Shown here piece after piece: positions 23,005 through 35,953 of a stretch of DNA of 64,000 nt; within the stretch, counting starts at the first letter, position 1, and each line of letters begins with the position of its first letter. A program made the translations under genes and the position numbers. Source of the stretch: Vanrija pseudolonga (Eukaryota; Basidiomycota; Tremellomycetes; Trichosporonales; Trichosporonaceae). The notes under the pieces were generated by a model. The model was not told the origin of the DNA, made no database searches, and worked only from the letters and a program-made list of their open reading frames with translations. The stretch spans positions 744,001-808,000 of the forward strand of contig NC_085851.1 in assembly GCF_020906515.1 (NCBI RefSeq), read 5' to 3'.

Positions 23005-25667
23005 CTAGAACTCTCCCACGCCACGGCCAAAGTGGCTGCCCTTCGGCACCGTGAACGCCGGGGTCCCCTTCGCGTCCATAGTGTTCTTGCCGACATTGTT
23101 GCCCCACCAGCTGAGATGCGTGTTGGTGTAGGACAGGGCGAAGAAGATGATGATCGTGGCGAGCGCCACACCCGAGTCGAGCGCCGCCTGGAGGAGGTAG
23201 TTGTAGCGCTTCCACCACGCGAACGCGCGCTTACGCATGAGGAAGTTGAACAGGAAGCCGACGATGAACCAGAGCGAGTACTGCGTCGTGTTCGCGGGCG
23301 GGATGTTGCCTGCCGCGTTGAAGAAGATGGGCGGGTTGATGTACTTGATCCATGACTTGGGATAGCGACGGTACAGGAGGTAGACGATGACGGTGACCAC
23401 CGGGCCGATGAGCTGGGGTCAGCGGTGCTAGGCAGGGGGCTTACGAAGAAGTAGAGCAGGTTGTGGTACGTCTGCCCGGGCTGGAACATGCGCTGAGGCC
23501 CGATGGTGCCCCAGATCAGGGATGCGTTGTATACCACCTTGGCACCGGCGCAGGTGAACCTGTCTGGGTTCGTGGGCGAGCAGAGGTTCTTAATATTGCC
23601 CATCATCCACCGTAAGACGCCCACTTGGGTCGCCGTTGCCCAGAGTGATGCGTAGATTTGGGCCCAGAAGAGGAGACGGGGAGGGATCTTCATGTACTGC
23701 CCGAGCTTGAGGTCTGCGGCAAAGTCGAGGCCGTGCTTCACGCTATTATAGCCGTATGTTTTGACCATAAGACGTTAAAGACGTCAGCAGATGCTCTGGG
23801 AACGATGCGGGGGTGAAGGAGGAGGAGGAGGAGGAGGAGGAGTGGAAGTTAAGAAAGGCCAGTGTGGCAGGGAAGGTAGTGTGTGGCGGAGGTGGCGCTT
23901 CCTCCTTTTCATTTCCTCTTCCTTCCTGGCCTCTCAAACTTACTTAGCAATCGGTTTACCAGGCCATATGTACCCGGCAATGAGCTCCGTGATAATGTTC
24001 AAAAAGACACGTTGGTTGGTGGTGCCCTCGAGAAGGCCTTCGGGGATAATGAGGATGACACACATCCCGAAACAGAACAAGAGGAAGCCCCACACTGGGA
24101 GCTCCGTGGGCCAGTAGCGGATTGTCAGGATGCCCAAGCCGAGGATTATGACGGTGAAGACTGCGTACCACCAGTCAGGGACGTCTTCGTACTCGTTCAT
24201 GAGTCGCTTGTGGACATCCTCGCCGCCGGCTCGCGAGTCCTTGAACCTGGCCCAAATGTCCTTGCCGTTCCAGAGTACCGTGTAGACAACGACCGAGGTT
24301 ACTGCGGCGAACGACAGAGCGTAGGACAGCGAGTACGACATGGAAATGTACATGGGCGAGTACTCCTGGTAGGCGGTGACGTTGAAGTCGATGCCTCCGT
24401 GGACCAGGACCTTGGAAACGTTGTACGTCTTGCCAGTGTTGTCGAACGTCGTAGACGACAGCAGCGGGAGGTAGCCCGAGAACCACACATTCTTGTAGTA
24501 GAGGATTGGCGAGAGGAAGAGGTAGAAGATGACGACCACGGCAAAGCAGTTTGCCGTGATGTAGAATGGCGTCGTGAGCGGCTGGCCGGCGTACGTGATG
24601 ACCGTCCAGTCAAACGAGATTGGCAGGAGCCCAAGACCCGAGTTCATCCCGAAGATGGTGTTGACCTTCTGGTTGTTCGGCGCGATCCACGTGAGGAAGG
24701 CGAAGCTCGAGAGTGCAGTGAAGAGGTAGTCCGGGAGCCAGAACCACGCAAACGACAGCGCGGTGCCGTACGCGAAGAAGCGGTATCGGCTGATCGTCCA
24801 GCCGTTGGCGCTGCCCGTGTCCTTCTCCTCGTGCAGCGCGCGGAAGAGGACACAGCTGGACAAGACCTGGGGCCAGATAAGCGCGGCAGGGTACACGATC
24901 CACCTGCGCGCGAGGCCCACGAGGCCGAACCCGAGCATCTGCGACGTGAGGAGGAACAGGAACCCGAAGCCGGTCGACCAGTGCCCCTGGTTCCAGTACA
25001 CCGGCGACCAGATGGACACGAGCGCGCCCATGCCGTACGCCGTGGACGCGGTGAGCGAGATACAGATCACGATGGTCGCGTGCTCCTTGACGGTGAACTT
25101 GCCCGGGTTGAGATTAAAGCTGAAGCGGCCGAAGCCGATCCGCCACGAGGGGAGCCACAGCCCCCACGCCTTGCCGATCGGGAAGACGAGCAGCTGCGCA
25201 ACGACGTACCCGATCGTCAGGGACGGGTAGCGCATGCTGAAGAACTGGTTGACGCCGGCAAACAGGATGACGAAGATGGTCAACAGGAACCACATGCGGA
25301 ACGTGTTGACCAGCGTCGAGGGGTCGTCGGTGACGGGCACACACGCCGCGACCTCGGGAAACGGGCTCTGGTCGCCGTCGACATTGAACTTGAATGCCTG
25401 GTCCGGCGTCACCTCGTTGATCTCGTCGATGATCGTGTCCTTTGGGTCCTTGTCCAGGCTGGGCGAGGCCGCGATGTGGTCCACCTTGTCGGGGTCGACG
25501 TCCTTATCGGACGCTGAAGCGGAGTCGGGGTCCGCAGGCCCGTTCTTCTCGAGGACGTTGACTGGATGCCCGTGCTCCTCGGTGTGGTAGGTCGCCACGT
25601 AGACGTTGTTGCCTGCCGCGCGCCCGATGAGCGTGTCGCCCCCCGAGGTCTGGTCGTTGAACGACAT
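23005..25667 (-). CDS. Oligopeptide transporter (OPT family)
   Basis: Plasma-membrane peptide/glutathione-type transporter of about 818 aa with some 14-16 membrane helices. Exon 1 is 25667-23944, then an intron of about 170 nt, exon 2 about 23769-23445, and exon 3 23412-23005. A long acidic N-terminus precedes the first helix. Family hallmarks are [62 protein letters not shown], and the C-terminal LSWWGNN. The first intron starts at a canonical GTAAGT. The conserved KTYGY motif after it begins without any AG in position to serve as acceptor in the right phase. The next usable acceptor (AATAG) would delete that motif. See the finding on this splice site. Confidence 0.9.
23818..23842 (+). repeat. 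GGA microsatellite in the OPT intron
   Basis: About eight GGA triplets inside the long first intron of the oligopeptide transporter; on the sense strand this is a TCC polypyrimidine tract. Confidence 0.8.
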
Positions 25668-27138
25668 GGCTGGGGCTGGGGCTGGGGCTGGGGGTGTTAT
25701 CCGGCTCTCAGTGCCCCGTCGTGCGAGCTTTAAGCCTGCGCCTTTTCTTAGCTGCCTGCCTCAGCTAAAATCCCCCGCCGGTCACTATCTCATCAACGCT
25801 ACAACGACAATGGTGCAATGTTCCTGGTCTGAGACACACCATCACGACTCCCGCCGCCGTGCAGCACGCAATGCGCGTGTTAGCGTCCAGAAGCGATTGG
25901 GATCATTGGCCAGCGACCGAAATAGATGCGGGTGGGAGGGGGACAGTGCCAACTCGGCCCGTGGCCGCACGCCATGACACACACGGCTAGCAGCGAGAAT
26001 CGGTCAAATACGCTGCTTGCTGCCCATGTGGGTGGGCTTGCCGAGCCGGGCGGCGGGAGAGCAACGGCCTCGGCTGCCTGCTTGCCAGCGCGCCGACGTC
26101 CGTCCGCCCCAGCAAGTCAGGATCCAGCAATGTCAGTCGCGGGTGTTAGTCGTGCCTAGCTTAATTACAGAGCGAGCGCGTGTCCGTCGGCTGGTGGTTG
26201 AGGAGGAAGTGAAACAGACAGTCTAGGTCGCCCAGGAATCAGTTGCGTGCCACGGCAAAGAGGCGGCGGCACAGGCACGACCCACCAACTGTGACGCCAC
26301 AAGCACGCAATCGTCGCGCCAGTGATGTCAACGACGAGCCCTTTTTAGCAGCGGCGTGTCTCGGCGCAGCTAGGTCATTGGATACATGTTCGGCGCCGTC
26401 GTCGACGATCACGAGCACCGGCTGCCGGCGGCAGGGGGGCCGACGTGACCCGCCGCACCGCAGCAGTTGCTACCTGGGCACGCACGCTTGTCGCCATCGC
26501 CACGAGTTTCATATCTCCTCCCTGCTTGGTACGAGCTCGCACCGGTCGGTGTCTTGGCAGGTTCGACACTCGGCATGCTCCTCAGCAGTCGGCACGGGAG
26601 GTGCGCCTCACTCTGCACCCGGAGGTCGGCACGTCGATTGCGTCTTGCCGACGCCTGGTGTTGATAGCAACGAATGCCAGGGGCCCGGCTGCGGCCACAG
26701 AAGGTTGCATCAGCAACTGCGACAGTTGAGCTGGAGTTTTCCAATAACTGGTTTGTTTACGTTTCGATGTCAGCGGCCGTGTTGCCGTCGGTCTTGTCGT
26801 GTCGCTTGGCATGGCAGTCGTGATTGTTCTATCCTTGGGTGGTTGGGCCTTGACTGCACGCGAGGGAGTCAGTCAGTCAGTCGGCATGAGAGTAGCTCCT
26901 GACATTGTCCCTTGTCAGAGGTATTGGAGAGACACGGGTGAGCGCAAGACACGGCCTGTAGGTGTGGACTGCGGAGCAGCTAATCCCACGAGGACGCTTG
27001 AAGCCGGGGTGAGCAGAGGAAGGTGGACGAGAGAGAGCCTTCATCGCTGGCTGGCACTCCTTGGATCAGCTCGTCGGTCTCCCCTCCTCGCCATCGATCC
27101 CAAATACGTGCATACATTGTCCCATCAACCCCACCCCT
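25668..27138. other. Intergenic region upstream of the OPT gene
   Basis: About 1.5 kb between the OPT start and the 3' end of the dehydrogenase gene. It begins with a GGGGCT tandem repeat (25672-25696). Near 26868-26884 there is a short (AGTC)n run. No gene is supported. Confidence 0.45.
25672..25696 (+). repeat. (GGGGCT)n tandem repeat, G-quadruplex motif next to the OPT start codon
   Basis: Four runs of four or more G separated by CT, reading GGGGCT three times then GGGGGTG. It starts five bases upstream of the OPT ATG on the opposite strand. On the template strand it could fold as a quadruplex; in the mRNA it is a (CAGCCC)n leader. Confidence 0.8.
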
Positions 27139-28423
27139 CTAATCCTGAATCTGAACCTTGATGGCGCCCTGCGTCGGGTCCGCAGCGACCTGGAACGCCT
27201 CGACGGCCTTGTTGAGCGGGAAGCGGTGCGTCACAAGCGGCTTGAGGTCGATGAGGCCCTCGGACACGAGGCGGATGGCCTTGGGGTACTGCTCGGCATA
27301 GCGGTACTGGTACTGGAGGTCGATTTCACGCGCGCCGACCAGGCCGAAGGGGTACGACTGCTCGTCGCCGCCGACGCCGATGACGAAGACCTTGCCGCCG
27401 AAACGCATGCTGTGGATGGCGGTGCGGATCGAGCTCTCGACACCCGTGCACTCGAGCGCGAGGCGCAGGCCGCCCTCGTTGACGCCTGCGCCGCCGGGGG
27501 TCGCGGCCGCGGCCTTGATCTTGGCCGCTGTCTCCTCGGGCGTCCAGCCACGCTCAATCTTGACCGTGCGCACGTTGGGCACGAGGGTTTTCGCAAAGTC
27601 GAGACGAGACTGGAAGAGGTCGGTGATGACGATTGGTGCGGCGCCCGCCGCGCGCGCAGCAAGGAGCGAAACCAGGCCGATGGGGCCAGCACCGCAGATG
27701 AGCACCTCGTCGCCGAGGCGCAGGCCGGCGCGGTCAATGCCCGCCAGCGCGACAGCGAGCGGCTCGCACACGCTGCCCTCCTCGAAGCTGACGTTGTCGG
27801 GCAGCTTGTGCAGCCATGCGGCCGGGTGGGCGTGGTACCGCGTCAACGTGCCGTGGTAGGGCGGCGTGGAGAAGAAGACGACGCGCGGGCACGCATTGTA
27901 CCGCCCGATACGGCACTCGTAGCAGTCGGCCTGGCCGCAGGGCACGCCGGCCTCGATCGCGACGCGGTCACCGACAGCGACGTTGGTCACGCCCTCGCCG
28001 ATCGCGATGACCTCGCCCGCCGACTCGTGGCCCGCGCCGTTGACGTCGGTTACTACCATGGGGCCGATGTGGCCGTGCTTCCAGAAGTGGACATCGGAGC
28101 TGGGCCATGTGTCAGAAGCAGATCGTGGAGCATGCGGGTTACACTCACCCACAAATACCCGTCGCCTTGACGTGCACGATCGCCTCGCCCTTGCGCGCAA
28201 CCGGCACAGGCTTGTTGATCATGAGCACCTCATGGGCGGGGGTGTACGCGCAGGCAATGTTCGCCTTGGGGTCGTCGAGGGCAGCGTCGCCAGTCTGGAG
28301 GATCTTGAAGTCGGCGTGCTTGAGGATCTTGGAGGGGTCGTACTGGGCCTCGTAGAAGGTGGGGTTGGCGACATGGCTGGCGCCGTTGGCCGGGGTGCCG
28401 TTGGATCCGTGGTTCTGGCACAT
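27139..28423 (-). CDS. Zinc-dependent polyol dehydrogenase, L-arabinitol 4-dehydrogenase-like
   Basis: Cytosolic NAD-linked medium-chain dehydrogenase of 411 aa. Exons 28423-28149 and 28099-27139 join in phase. Zinc and active-site features are the [11 protein letters not shown] segment, NGAGHESAG, and the structural cysteine cluster in [18 protein letters not shown]. The signature [20 protein letters not shown] and [20 protein letters not shown] (GxGxxG) closely match fungal L-arabinitol 4-dehydrogenases. Xylitol and sorbitol dehydrogenases are close paralogues, so substrate preference is less certain. In fungi this enzyme acts in the L-arabinose pathway and in oxidoreductive galactose catabolism. 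It is transcribed divergently from an SDR at 28774, with a 350-bp shared promoter. Confidence 0.92.
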
Positions 28424-28773
28424 GGTGGGGGAGCGGGCGTTCTTGCTTGCTTGCTTGCGTTGTCGTGAGAGAGAGACCGCAAGAGCAAGCTTATGTACCC
28501 CCACCATCGGCCATGTCAGCGGCGCGTCGACCCGCTTGCTTGAATCGCATCGCTCCATAGTCGGCCCGACGAGCGGCGCGTGGGCCGTTCGGACGTTTGG
28601 GACGTTTGGCGGCGGTCGGATGAGACACTGCCGAGGCGGGGCAAACCTCCGAGAGACCGGGGCGGGGCAACCTCCGCTCGTTCGCCGCAACGACGAGGCA
28701 TGCTCGCAGCCGCACTATAAGACTGTGCATGCCTCGGCAGCATCACAGCCGCACGCACGCATACCCCAGCACC
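28424..28773. promoter_or_regulatory. Shared divergent promoter of the polyol dehydrogenase and SDR genes
   Basis: A 350-bp bidirectional promoter. It holds a direct repeat GGCGGGGCAA(A)CCTCCG at 28635-28651 and 28661-28676. Each copy contains GCGGGG, the core of Mig1/CreA-type carbon-catabolite-repressor sites. A CTATAAG box lies at about 28715-28721, some 55 bases before the SDR ATG. The other gene has only a weak TACATAAG. Confidence 0.6.
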
Positions 28774-29676
28774 ATGCCCATCACGCTCGACTACTCGTCC
28801 AAGCTCATCCTCATCACTGGCGGCGGCCGGGGGATCGGGTACGCGATCGCGCGTGCCCTCGCTTCCGCCGGCGCCACCCTCGCGCTGACGTACACGTCGA
28901 AAGACTGCTCCGAGGTCGCTGCCGCCCTCGAGCACGAGTTTGGCATCACCGTCAAGACTTTCAAGGCCGAGGCGAGCGACTCGGCCGACACGGACCGGCT
29001 GGTGGCCGACGTCGAGGCGGCGTTTGGCAAGAAGGTCGACATTGCGATTGCGAACGCTGGCGTCGCGCTGTGGAAGGACGCGCATGCTATGACGGATGGT
29101 ACGTAACCCGCCGCTAAGCCGTACTGTGCCGCCGCTGCAGTGTCTTGTACTCACACTCCAGACGACTTCAAGCGCCTCTTCGAGGTCAACACCTACGGGC
29201 CGTACTACCTCTCGCGCGCGCTCGTGCGCTCCTGGCTCGACCTGCCCATCGGCGTCGACCCGAGCGCTGCGCAGCCAGACATCAAGAGCATCACGCGCAA
29301 GCTCGGCAAGCAGATCCTCATCGTGTCGTCGATTTCGGGACTCGTCGCCATGAGCCCGCAGCGGCAGGCCGCGTACAACGCGTCCAAGGCGGCGGTCACG
29401 ATGCTGTCCAAGTCTCTGGCCGAGGAATGGGCCCACCTCGGCGTGACCGTCAACACCATCTCGCCAGGCTACGTCGCGACCGACATGGTGTCCTCTGGCG
29501 ACCCCAAGCTCGCAGAGTGGAGCAAGGAGTGGACCTACCGCACGCCAGTGGGCAAGTTTGCCAGCGCGGCAGACCTGGGCCAGTTTGTCGCGCTGCTCGT
29601 TAGCGACCAGCAGGGCGGGTGGGGCTTCTTCACGGGCAGCGATGTAGTCGTGGACGGGGGGTACACTACGTTGTAA
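28774..29676 (+). CDS. Short-chain dehydrogenase/reductase, candidate L-xylulose/L-xylo-hexulose reductase
   Basis: Classical SDR of 279 aa. Exons 28774-29098 and 29162-29676 join in phase; an alternative acceptor at 29140 would add seven residues but breaks the usual MTDxDF alignment. It has ITGGGRGIGYAIARAL (TGxxxGxG cofactor loop), NAGVALW, the SSISG serine, YNASK as the YxxxK pair, and SPGYVATDM after the active site. The C-terminus FTGSDVVVDGGYTTL is typical of sorbose/mannitol/xylulose reductase-type SDRs. Divergent pairing with an L-arabinitol-dehydrogenase-like gene makes reduction of L-xylulose or L-xylo-3-hexulose an attractive role, but this is inference from context. Confidence 0.88.
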
Positions 29677-30536
29677 GGAGCACATGCATGACACTGGCAC
29701 TGGGAGAGAGCAGGCGGCGCGAGGGGCCTCTGATGAGATGGACGTCGTCACAGCCTCCTCCTCGCCCCACACCCGCGTACACCCCCGCACACCAAAAGGA
29801 GACCGACCCTGCTCCCCGAACCCGTCGCCTGACCCCTCAGGACCGGATTCTATGCGGCTCGAACCGCCGACCTGTGATCAGAGACCACGAGCTTGAACCG
29901 CCCCGCTAGGCGGGTGGTGTTGAGTGACCACTTCACCGGCCTATGGCGCCGCGCCCACCCACCGCAGGCGGGCGGGGCTGGGCCGATGTCCTTGCTCTCC
30001 CCGCTGTACACCGCACTCCACGCCCACTCACCCCGCTAGCAACCCCGATATCGGGCTGCAGCGGCGCAGCGTCCGCTACGTGGCCTCCCCTCGCCGGCAG
30101 TGCAACACCACGCTGCGCGCCAAGAAGGGCCCCACGTTGTCTCCGTTGCCGACTTTTCACCCCGCAGCCATTCGGCTCAGGACCGAGACCGCAGCTGGCC
30201 CTGCGAGCACAACATGCCCCTCCTCTGCCCATGCACCTGCTCTCCTGCTCTCCTGCCTGCTCGCTCACCGCCGGAGCTGCCCCCCCACGTGCATGTTTTG
30301 CCATCTTTCGCTGCTCGGACGGGAATGTTGCAAGCCACGAACGGGAATTTCCTGGGGTCAAACGCCAATCTTCGGGTCAAGTTCGGTCCGGTGACTCCGG
30401 ATAACTTCGAGGGACATCTCCTTCTCACCTTGCCTCGCTGCTCACTCCACTCCCCTCTTAAATGGCAAGACACATCCCCACCCTCAACTTAAACCTCGTA
30501 TTCTCGTCCCCAGCACCACCGCCGCCAAGAAGCACG
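29677..30536. other. Intergenic region upstream of the beta-galactosidase
   Basis: No coding sequence is seen. It contains a tRNA-like minus-strand segment (see 29843-29912) and the beta-galactosidase promoter. An in-frame ATG at 30462 lies 75 bases upstream of the chosen start. Confidence 0.4.
29843..29912 (-). other. Degenerate tRNA-like segment
   Basis: On the minus strand it has an A-box-like TAGCGGGGCGG, a 4-bp anticodon-like stem and a perfect B-box GGTTCGAGCC at the right spacing. The acceptor stem does not pair and the T-stem is faulty, so it is not a functional tRNA. Its 3' part (GGTTCGAGCCGCATAGAATCCGGTCCTGAGG-like order) resembles the plus-strand sequence at 62456-62504. Confidence 0.3.
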
Positions 30537-33573
<3,037 letters not shown>

Positions 33574-33746
33574 GTGTGGCAGAGACGAGGTGACGCGACG
33601 ACAAGATAGACAACGGAAGTGACTGTATCAAGATGCATTGCAACAAGGCCAATATTCATTCTGTACAAACCGAGCGAGCACGAACGAGGGCACGGACTTA
33701 CCTGGGGAAACCGAAGTCGCCGACAAGGTGTACTCACCTACCCCTT
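33574..33746. other. 3' flank of the beta-galactosidase, downstream end of the minus-strand repeat locus
   Basis: On the minus strand, after the acceptor of repeat copy M-a, the sequence reads AAGGGGTAGGTGAGT...TTTCCCCAGGTAAGT. That is a further short intron-like segment (about 40 nt) followed by another donor. No gene is supported. Confidence 0.35.
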
Positions 33747-34186
33747 CTGTAGGTTAGCCGTTTGCTCTCACAAACAGAGGTAGTCTCTGCTCCAGCGGAA
33801 CAGTGACGGCCGACGAGTACGTTGCAATGAGTACCCGTCCGTTTGACTTCACTCCTAACCATCCGGTGACAAGGTGCACAATGACCAAGGGCGCGTCCGG
33901 TTCCCCTCCCGGAGGAGGGGTTCGAGAGGTCAAGGGAAAAGGTATTACATGGCCGAGGCCATGCTTGCGCGGCACCGCCCCACTCACTGCCCGTACTGGA
34001 GAGTCGGAATGGTATACGCGGGCCATCCTATCGGAGGCCCGCACGGACAACGGCGCTCCCAACCGACTAAAGCTTGGATGCAAACAGCGCTGAGTACCAG
34101 GTATGTTGGGTACCGAGATAATTGCGAATGAGCCGCGAAGGTTGCCACCGCTGCCCTCCCCCAAACAGACGCGAAACCAGACCTAC
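33747..34186 (-). repeat. Intron-like repeat copy M-a
   Basis: A 440-nt minus-strand unit. It starts GTAGGTCTGG right after CTGCAG and ends GGCTAACCTACAG. It is one of three head-to-tail units with M-b and M-c. It shares with M-b nearly all of its blocks, for example TCGGTTGGGAGCGCCGTTGT and TATACCA. No long frame or terminal repeat is present. Confidence 0.75.
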
Positions 34187-34239
34187 CTGCAGGAACCAAG
34201 GTGTGGCGTCGATAAGACGGCGCTCGAGATGGGCTGCGG

Positions 34240-34673
34240 CTGTAGGTCAGCGTTTGCTCTCGCAAACAATGGGTGTCTCTGCTCTAACCAGAATCTTCAG
34301 CAACGGCTGACAAGTGCGCGACAATGAGTACCCGTCCAGCGACATCACTCCTAACCGGCCAACGACCAAGGTCGTGACCGACTCTCTCCCGAAGGGTGTG
34401 GGGGTCGAAGGATAGGTCAAGGGAAAATGGTATTACCTGGCTCGATGTCCAAGCTTGTGCGACACCGCCCCACTCGCTGTCCGAACTAGAGTGTCCGAGT
34501 GGTATACGCGGGCCATCCTATCGGAGGCCCACACGGACAACGGCGCTCCCAACCGACTGAAACATGGATGCACATAGAGCCGGTACCAAGTATCTCGGGT
34601 ACCGGATACGGGCGAATGAGCCGCGAAGGTCGCCACCGCTGCTCTCCCCCAAACAAACGACGAGACGACCTAC
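34240..34673 (-). repeat. Intron-like repeat copy M-b
   Basis: A 434-nt minus-strand unit from GTAGGTCGTC (after CCAGCAG) to GCTGACCTACAG. The 53-nt spacer to M-a (34187-34239) is homologous to the 72-nt spacer on its other side, sharing CCCAT, AGCGCCG and ATCGAC in order. The tandem unit is therefore spacer plus intron-like body, about 510 nt. Confidence 0.75.
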
Positions 34674-34745
34674 CTGCTGGAGCCTAGGTATTGACGTCCG
34701 CACAAGGGTCGATGAACCGGCGCTTGAGAAGTATGGGACACGGCG

Positions 34746-35182
34746 ATAGGTCAGCACTTGCGTGCGGGGAAGTGGTCTCTGCTCTAGCCAGAACATCCAG
34801 CTCCAGAGGACGCGTACGTGACAATTAGTACCCGTCCAGCGACTTCACTCCTAGCCGGCTGGTATCAAGGTCTAGGACCAAGGTCGCAATCCGGTTCCCC
34901 GGGGAGGGGTTCGAGAGGTCAAGGGAAAAGGTATTACAAGGCCAACCAAGGCCAAGCCCACCAGCGTACCGTGCCTGTTACCGTCCAGCTAGAGAGTCGG
35001 AGAGGGGTACATCGGGCCATCTTATCAGAGGCCCGCACGAGCAACGGGGCTCCAAGCTGGATCGTCTTGTGTGCAAGAAGAGCCGGATACCGAGCAAGAA
35101 GCTGGATACCCGTATAGGTGCACGAGTAGCCAGATATGTCGCCCCGCTGCCCTCCCCCAAACAAACGGACGAGACGACCTAC
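34746..35182 (-). repeat. Intron-like repeat copy M-c, acceptor decayed
   Basis: A 437-nt minus-strand unit from GTAGGTCGTC (after CACCAG) to GCTGACCTATCG. Where the other copies have CTACAG, this one has CTATCG, so the acceptor AG is missing. Its upstream flank (35183-35330, minus strand) is a C/T/A-rich leader like those before P1 and P3. Confidence 0.7.
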
Positions 35183-35953
35183 CTGGTGAAGTCGTTGGTG
35201 TTTGTGAGCGATGCGAAGGGCGATCTTGTGCGGTCGATGTGGATGCAGGCGTGCGAGTGTCGTGAGGATGGGATGGAAGTGGTGATGAGTGATGTTGAAG
35301 AAGAGAAATGACGGTGGCGGCGCGCGTCGTGTTCATGGTGCTTCCCACGTCCGGTGCGAAGCTGGCACACGCCCCGGTGTTTCCCAAATCGCCGGTGAGG
35401 CGCGTTCTTTTGTTCAAGGCAATGCAAACAACACAAGGCTGCATTGCTGAACAAAAGCATCACTTTGCACCGCTGCAGTGACGACAAAGTGGTCGAAGTG
35501 GTGGCGGCGCGTATACACGTACCACATATGGTGTAGACATGTGCGGCGGTATTTGATTCCGCCGCCAGAGTTGAAGAGCTGCAGCCACAAGGCCTGTTGT
35601 GCAGTATCTGGGCCAGGAGGCCAATAGCACGCCAAGCATGTACATACGACATGCACGCAGACTGTGCATCAGCAGCGACTGGGCCAGTCGTGCTGGGCAG
35701 GTAAAACGCGGCGGGTGGAGCCCCAACGCCCGTAGTAATGTTGTAATGTCATCCCTGAGCCAACTTGCCCAAAAATCAGTCGCGTCAGTTGCGCGTGAGA
35801 GCAGCCCAGTGGCACGGCGGTGGCAGCGTACTCGAATGACTTCAACATGGCGGACAGGATTGAGCTTACGATGAGGCGTCACACACTGCGACAAACGAAC
35901 TCAATGACGCCATGGTGCATGCTTCATGCTTTCCTTTCCCCTGAACTTTACTA
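35183..35953. other. Leader-like flank of the repeat array and intergenic DNA
   Basis: Near the array it is leader-like on the minus strand. Further right it contains a strong inverted repeat (35407-35457). No coding sequence is supported before the saccharolysin stop at 35954. Confidence 0.4.
35407..35457. repeat. Inverted repeat/hairpin
   Basis: CTTTTGTTCA-AG-GCAATGC (35407-35425) pairs with GCATTGC-TGAACAAAAG (35441-35457). This gives 10 plus 7 base pairs with a 2-nt bulge and a 15-nt loop. It has no T-run after it, so it is not an obvious terminator. Confidence 0.75.

Noticed and set aside
23883-25517. A 544-codon plus-strand frame opposite the oligopeptide transporter
   Set aside because: Composition is charged low complexity typical of the reverse strand of a membrane-protein gene. 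The minus-strand protein is a clear OPT.
29141-29161. The upstream acceptor (29140) for SDR exon 2
   Set aside because: It keeps the frame but inserts seven residues into the conserved MTDxDF segment. The acceptor at 29161 restores the family pattern.
33747-35182. The tandem array as an LTR element or a protein-coding transposon
   Set aside because: No long frame, no terminal direct repeats with target duplications and no polymerase or integrase motifs. Unit ends match splice signals instead.
33747-35182. The tandem array as a CRISPR-like or rDNA spacer repeat
   Set aside because: Units are about 510 bp and diverged, in a eukaryotic genome, with no rRNA sequence nearby.
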